Shown here piece after piece: positions 62,785 through 64,000 of a stretch of 64,000 bases of DNA. The position numbers were made by a program, and so were the translations under genes. The notes below the pieces were generated by a model, which saw only the letters and a list, made by a program, of their open reading frames with translations, was not told where the DNA came from and ran no database searches. The stretch comes from Microbacterium sp. Bi121 (GTDB taxonomy: Bacteria; Actinomycetota; Actinomycetes; Actinomycetales; Microbacteriaceae): contig NZ_CAKKLJ010000006.1 in assembly GCF_918698005.1 (NCBI RefSeq), positions 62,001 through 126,000 on the forward strand, in the 5' to 3' direction. Every line of letters starts with the position of its first letter. Positions within the stretch are counted from its first letter, which is position 1.

Positions 62785-64000
<1,216 letters not shown>

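Overview
The window is high-GC actinobacterial chromosome. Lsr2, WhiB-era style leaderless promoters, a CDF/APC/YihY stress-type cluster, a GroEL ending in GGMDF, a MTES_1575-type helicase-nuclease and a DUF7882-like protein all point to Microbacteriaceae, most likely Microbacterium. That assignment is inferred from gene content and was not tested by a search.

Layout. 1-13.8 kb is catabolic. A DUF445 membrane protein cut by the window edge and hutG are followed by a LacI-controlled sugar ABC operon (binding protein, two permeases, a debranching-type glycosidase). Then comes an opposite-strand hutH-hutU-hutI operon with a divergent IclR regulator. 13.8-28.8 kb is mostly core: AEC transporter, phosphoesterase, PQQ-type sugar dehydrogenase, tRNA-Ala, galU, 5-formyl-THF cyclo-ligase, mscL. 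It also holds a 1237-residue helicase-nuclease with degraded ATPase motifs, an MGMT homologue that lacks the acceptor cysteine, and the actP acetate symporter pair with a LuxR-type regulator. 28.9-41.6 kb carries lsr2, a MarR/MMPL efflux pair, small acidic proteins, an AraC regulator, a short solute-binding lipoprotein translationally coupled to a CDF transporter, an APC permease, YihY, an alcohol dehydrogenase and several small hypothetical genes.

41.7-49.7 kb is a mobile region. An IS3-family element is interrupted by a complete IS110-family element whose removal restores the IS3 reading frame exactly. Next to it lie a UvrA2-like ATPase gene, a second degenerate IS3 remnant and a tyrosine integrase beside tRNA-Arg(CCT). 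The IS110 element has a 262-nt non-coding region that contains a 15/16 match to its own insertion site, as expected for a bridge RNA.

49.8-64 kb returns to core genes: HNH nuclease, an unlisted 36-codon gene with its own promoter and terminator, an M23 peptidase with a structured leader, dtxR, serC, DUF3027, a cold-shock protein and an XPB-type helicase with its partner. These are followed by an epoxide-hydrolase-like enzyme with a divergent TetR regulator, a two-component system, an orphan WXG100 protein and groL, which runs off the end of the window.

At least a dozen genes on both strands have a TAnnnT -10 box 6-8 nt before the start codon and no Shine-Dalgarno sequence, so leaderless transcription seems common in this organism.
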